Shown here one piece after another: positions 61,771 through 64,000 of a stretch of DNA of 64,000 nucleotides. The DNA is taken from positions 1 through 64,000 of the forward strand of contig NZ_JAIWJA010000004.1 in assembly GCF_020515695.1 (NCBI RefSeq), read 5' to 3'. A model generated the notes under the pieces. It made no database searches and was not told the DNA's origin. It saw nothing but the letters and a program-made list of their open reading frames with translations. This DNA comes from Pseudomonas sp. MWU16-30317. Lineage in GTDB: Bacteria > Pseudomonadota > Gammaproteobacteria > Pseudomonadales > Pseudomonadaceae. The number at the start of each line of letters is the position of its first letter. Position 1 is the first letter of the stretch. The position numbers were made by a program, and so were the translations under genes.

Positions 61771-63040
61771 CCACCGGGCCGACCGCATCCTGCTTGCGCA
61801 GGGTATCGACCACCGCATCGAAAAACACCATCGGGTTGATGGCGTCCTTGTTCAGCGGCCGGGGCTGGGCGGCGAAGGTGACGATCACGACCTTCTGCAC
61901 GGGGTCGATATAGATGTTCTGGCCCAGCAGGCCGACCGCCGCGTAGGCGTGATCCTGCAGCGAGCCTTTGGTCGAGGCGGTCCACCACATATAGCCGTAG
62001 CCGGCCTCCTTGCCGTTGGCCAACGTCTTGCTGGTGGTGGCGTCTGCGACCCAATGAGGCGGCAGGATAGTGCGACCGTCGACCAGGCCGTTGTCCATGA
62101 AAAACATGCCGAAACGGCCGTAGTCACGCAAGGTGGCGGCGATACCGCTGCCGCCGATTTCCGTGCCGTCGGGCGAATCCAGCCACCAGGTGGCATCGGC
62201 CTCCATGCCGTACGGCTGCCAGACCTTTTGCGCCAGGTACTGGGACAGTGGTTTGCCGGTTGCCGCGCGCACCAGTTCGCCCAGCACCTGGGCCTCACCG
62301 GTGTTGTAGTTGAACACCGTGCCGGGCGCACTGGCGCGCTGCAGGTGACTCATCAGCACCAGCGCCGCACCCGGTTGCTGGGCCATCTGCAGGCGCAGCA
62401 AAGCGCGGCGATCGGAGGTCGGGTCGGTGGCGGTTTCGTTCCATTTCGCGCCCGAGGCCATCATCAACAGATTGCGCACGCTGACGCCGTCGTAGGCCGT
62501 GCCCTTGAGCTGCGGCAGGTAGTCGACCACCTGAGCGTCGAGGCCCTTGATGCGGCCTTCCTGAATTGCGATGCCAGCCAGGGTCGAGGTCACCGACTTG
62601 GCCACCGACATCGACATCCAGCGGGTCTGCGCAGTGTTGCCGCGCTGGTAGCTCTCGTGGACGATCTCGCCGTCGCGGATCACCAGCAGGCCGGTGATGC
62701 TGTCCAGCGCGAGAAACTCGGCCAGGCTGTAGGCGCGGCCCTGGTAGGTGAACTTGATGTCGGTGAGGGGCGTTTTGGCGTAGGGCAATGGCTGGGCATG
62801 ACCGCCCGCCTTGATCACGCGACTGGGGAACAGCCGGTCGATATTGCGGTAGGTGTTGACGGCGATATCCGGGCTCAGCGTGCCCGCATACATCGCTTCG
62901 GCCGTGCCTATCGGCTGGTTGGCAAAAGGATAAGGTGCGGGTTTGCTCGCGCAGCCCCACAGGCCGATGGCGATCGCCAGCAACAGGGCGCCTCGAACGC
63001 TTGACTGCCCACACCCGATACGGACGAAACCTTGCAGCAT
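61745..63040 (-). CDS. Lipoprotein serine hydrolase, beta-lactamase family
   Basis: A 431-residue penicillin-binding-protein-like hydrolase with a signal ending GLWGC, a possible lipobox with Cys30. The class C/esterase-type motifs are S-V-A-K (SMSVAKSVTS) and YNTG, with IDGRTILPPH-like VDGRTILPPHW further on. It may act as an esterase, amidase or D,D-peptidase in the periplasm. AAGGA stands seven bases before the ATG at 63040. It converges with and overlaps the LacI gene by 26 bases. Confidence 0.88.
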   Translation of the reverse strand: MLQGFVRIGCGQSSVRGALLLAIAIGLWGCASKPAPYPFANQPIGTAEAMYAGTLSPDIAVNTYRNIDRLFPSRVIKAGGHAQPLPYAKTPLTDIKFTYQGRAYSLAEFLALDSITGLLVIRDGEIVHESYQRGNTAQTRWMSMSVAKSVTSTLAGIAIQEGRIKGLDAQVVDYLPQLKGTAYDGVSVRNLLMMASGAKWNETATDPTSDRRALLRLQMAQQPGAALVLMSHLQRASAPGTVFNYNTGEAQVLGELVRAATGKPLSQYLAQKVWQPYGMEADATWWLDSPDGTEIGGSGIAATLRDYGRFGMFFMDNGLVDGRTILPPHWVADATTSKTLANGKEAGYGYMWWTASTKGSLQDHAYAAVGLLGQNIYIDPVQKVVIVTFAAQPRPLNKDAINPMVFFDAVVDTLRKQDAVGPVVTAGRSRP

Positions 63041-63198
63041 GCACAGTCCTTGCTCGGTTCACGAGCGGCCATGGGATACACCGCTCGGCCATAGGGCGAG
63101 CGACATACATGAATATTTATTTATACCCGATCTGGAGTGCCAATAAACCTCCCAGCCGCCAAGTGGCGTGGCTGGTGTGCTGAATGCCGGGGTTGTTG

Positions 63199-63222
63199 GG
63201 TGGCATCGAGGGTGGCATCGAG
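63199..63222. repeat. Short tandem direct repeat, 12 bases twice
   Basis: GGTGGCATCGAG occurs twice in a row in the gap between the serine hydrolase and the sigma-54 regulator. It is probably neutral. Confidence 0.75.
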
Positions 63223-63307
63223 GCCGCCTTCGCCACCAAACTGAACTGCACCGTTATGGGAGCAAGGGGGCGCGTTCAGTGGCGAAGGGGCCCGCATGCT
63301 CGACGCA

Positions 63308-64000
63308 TCACGCCTCGATGTTCAACCGCTTTAGCCGCGACGCCAACGTGGTGGGCTTGAGCCCAAGCATTTCGGCCGCGCCCCCTTTGCCGAACAGCTT
63401 GCCGTGGCACTGCGCAAGCGCGGCCAGGGTGTTGTCGCGCTCCAACTGGCGAATCTGCTCGTCGGTGAGAATTTCCGGCGTCGCGCTGATCGCCATACTG
63501 ACGCCTGGCTGCGCGGTAACCTCCGGCAAATCGATTTTCAGGTCTCGGCCTTGGGAGGTAATCAACGCCCGCTCGATGACGTTCTGCAACTCGCGAATAT
63601 TGCCCGGCCACGGATAGCCTTGCAGGCGTTCCAGATCGGACTGCAACAAGCGCCTCCCCGTAAGGTTCAAGCGCCCACCGATCTGCTGGAGAAAATGCAA
63701 CGCCAGCGGCGCGATATCCATGGGGCGCTCGCGCAGTGCCGGGGACTGCAGCGGGAAGACGTTCAGGCGAAAGTACAGGTCCTCGCGAAAGCGCTTGGCC
63801 TCCACCTCGTGACGCAGATTGCGATTGGTGGCAGCGACGATGCGCACATCGACCTTGCGTGTACGCTCCTCGCCGACCCGCTCGAACTGGCCCTCCTGCA
63901 ACACCCGCAACAGCTTGCTTTGCAGATCCAGGGGAATCTCGCCGATCTCGTCGAGAAACAAGGTGCCGCCATCGGCCAGTTCGAAGCGCCCTACCCGGTC
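63308..64000 (-). CDS. Sigma-54-dependent activator, C-terminal part (runs off right edge)
   Basis: The frame is open to the right edge, so the N-terminal sensor domain and the start of the AAA+ domain lie outside. What remains is the Walker B region ([15 protein letters not shown]), the sensor and arginine-finger region ([28 protein letters not shown]), [27 protein letters not shown] and a C-terminal Fis-type HTH ([23 protein letters not shown]). This C-terminus resembles NorR/FhlA-like activators. It would act on a sigma-54 promoter. Confidence 0.9.
   Translation of the reverse strand, partial: DRVGRFELADGGTLFLDEIGEIPLDLQSKLLRVLQEGQFERVGEERTRKVDVRIVAATNRNLRHEVEAKRFREDLYFRLNVFPLQSPALRERPMDIAPLALHFLQQIGGRLNLTGRRLLQSDLERLQGYPWPGNIRELQNVIERALITSQGRDLKIDLPEVTAQPGVSMAISATPEILTDEQIRQLERDNTLAALAQCHGKLFGKGGAAEMLGLKPTTLASRLKRLNIEA

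Noticed and set aside
1..64000. Prophage, transposon, tRNA or CRISPR signals
   Set aside because: No integrase, transposase, tRNA-like cloverleaf or regularly spaced repeats were found on reading the window; a short or degraded one could have been missed.

Overview
This window looks like chromosome from a Pseudomonas species, probably of the P. fluorescens lineage. That is inferred from GC-rich codon use, Pseudomonas-type REP elements (GGGGGC-TTGCCCCC and TGGGAGCAAGGCTTGC families), an RHS-core protein and a DUF3077 remnant of Pseudomonas type, and FecIR, GGDEF and PQQ-dehydrogenase genes. Nearly all DNA is coding. No rRNA, tRNA, CRISPR array or complete insertion sequence was seen.

Layout. 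1-16.7 kb holds a contact-dependent growth inhibition (CDI) locus on the minus strand: cdiB, a 4185-residue cdiA, its immunity gene, an orphan toxin tip with an Imm8-type immunity gene, and then a second 3' cdiA fragment that runs off the left edge. That fragment is an almost perfect 1.19 kb direct repeat of the intact gene. 16.9-29.7 kb is a housekeeping/metabolic stretch: GNAT acetyltransferase, PL7 alginate lyase, GAF-PAS-PAS-GGDEF diguanylate cyclase, aldo/keto reductase, SDR reductase, AmiC-type amidase, HIBCH-like hydrolase, 3-oxoacid CoA-transferase A/B, and a FecI/FecR pair with no receptor beside it. 29.8-36.3 kb holds tam and a six-gene, translationally coupled signalling operon: RsbR, RsbS, RsbT, a fused ATPase-RsbX phosphatase, a histidine kinase and a hybrid kinase. 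This is a stressosome whose output is probably two-component rather than a sigma factor.

36.4-44.2 kb carries an MFS exporter, a DUF1460 protein, an RHS-core protein with PPxY motifs, and then an accessory patch. The patch has a DUF3077 remnant abutting a VUT/YhhQ remnant, three small ORFs, and an overlapping gene pair (NdpA-like protein plus C-terminally anchored membrane protein) that is the best candidate for an undescribed system. 44.2-51 kb has an MBL-fold hydrolase diverging from a TetR gene, aroP, an isochorismatase-family hydrolase, an XRE regulator and an AGCS symporter. A Thr-rich leader peptide with mutually exclusive hairpins precedes the hydrolase and looks like a transcription attenuator.

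51.3-54.4 kb is a cobalamin riboswitch followed by btuF-btuC-btuD. 54.4-56.9 kb is a membrane quinoprotein dehydrogenase. 56.9-61.8 kb is a rhizopine-type mocDEF-like set (desaturase, Rieske ferredoxin, reductase) with a sugar isomerase, diverging from a LacI regulator. The window ends with a lipoprotein serine hydrolase and the C-terminal part of a sigma-54 activator. All assignments are from reading the sequence; no database search was run.
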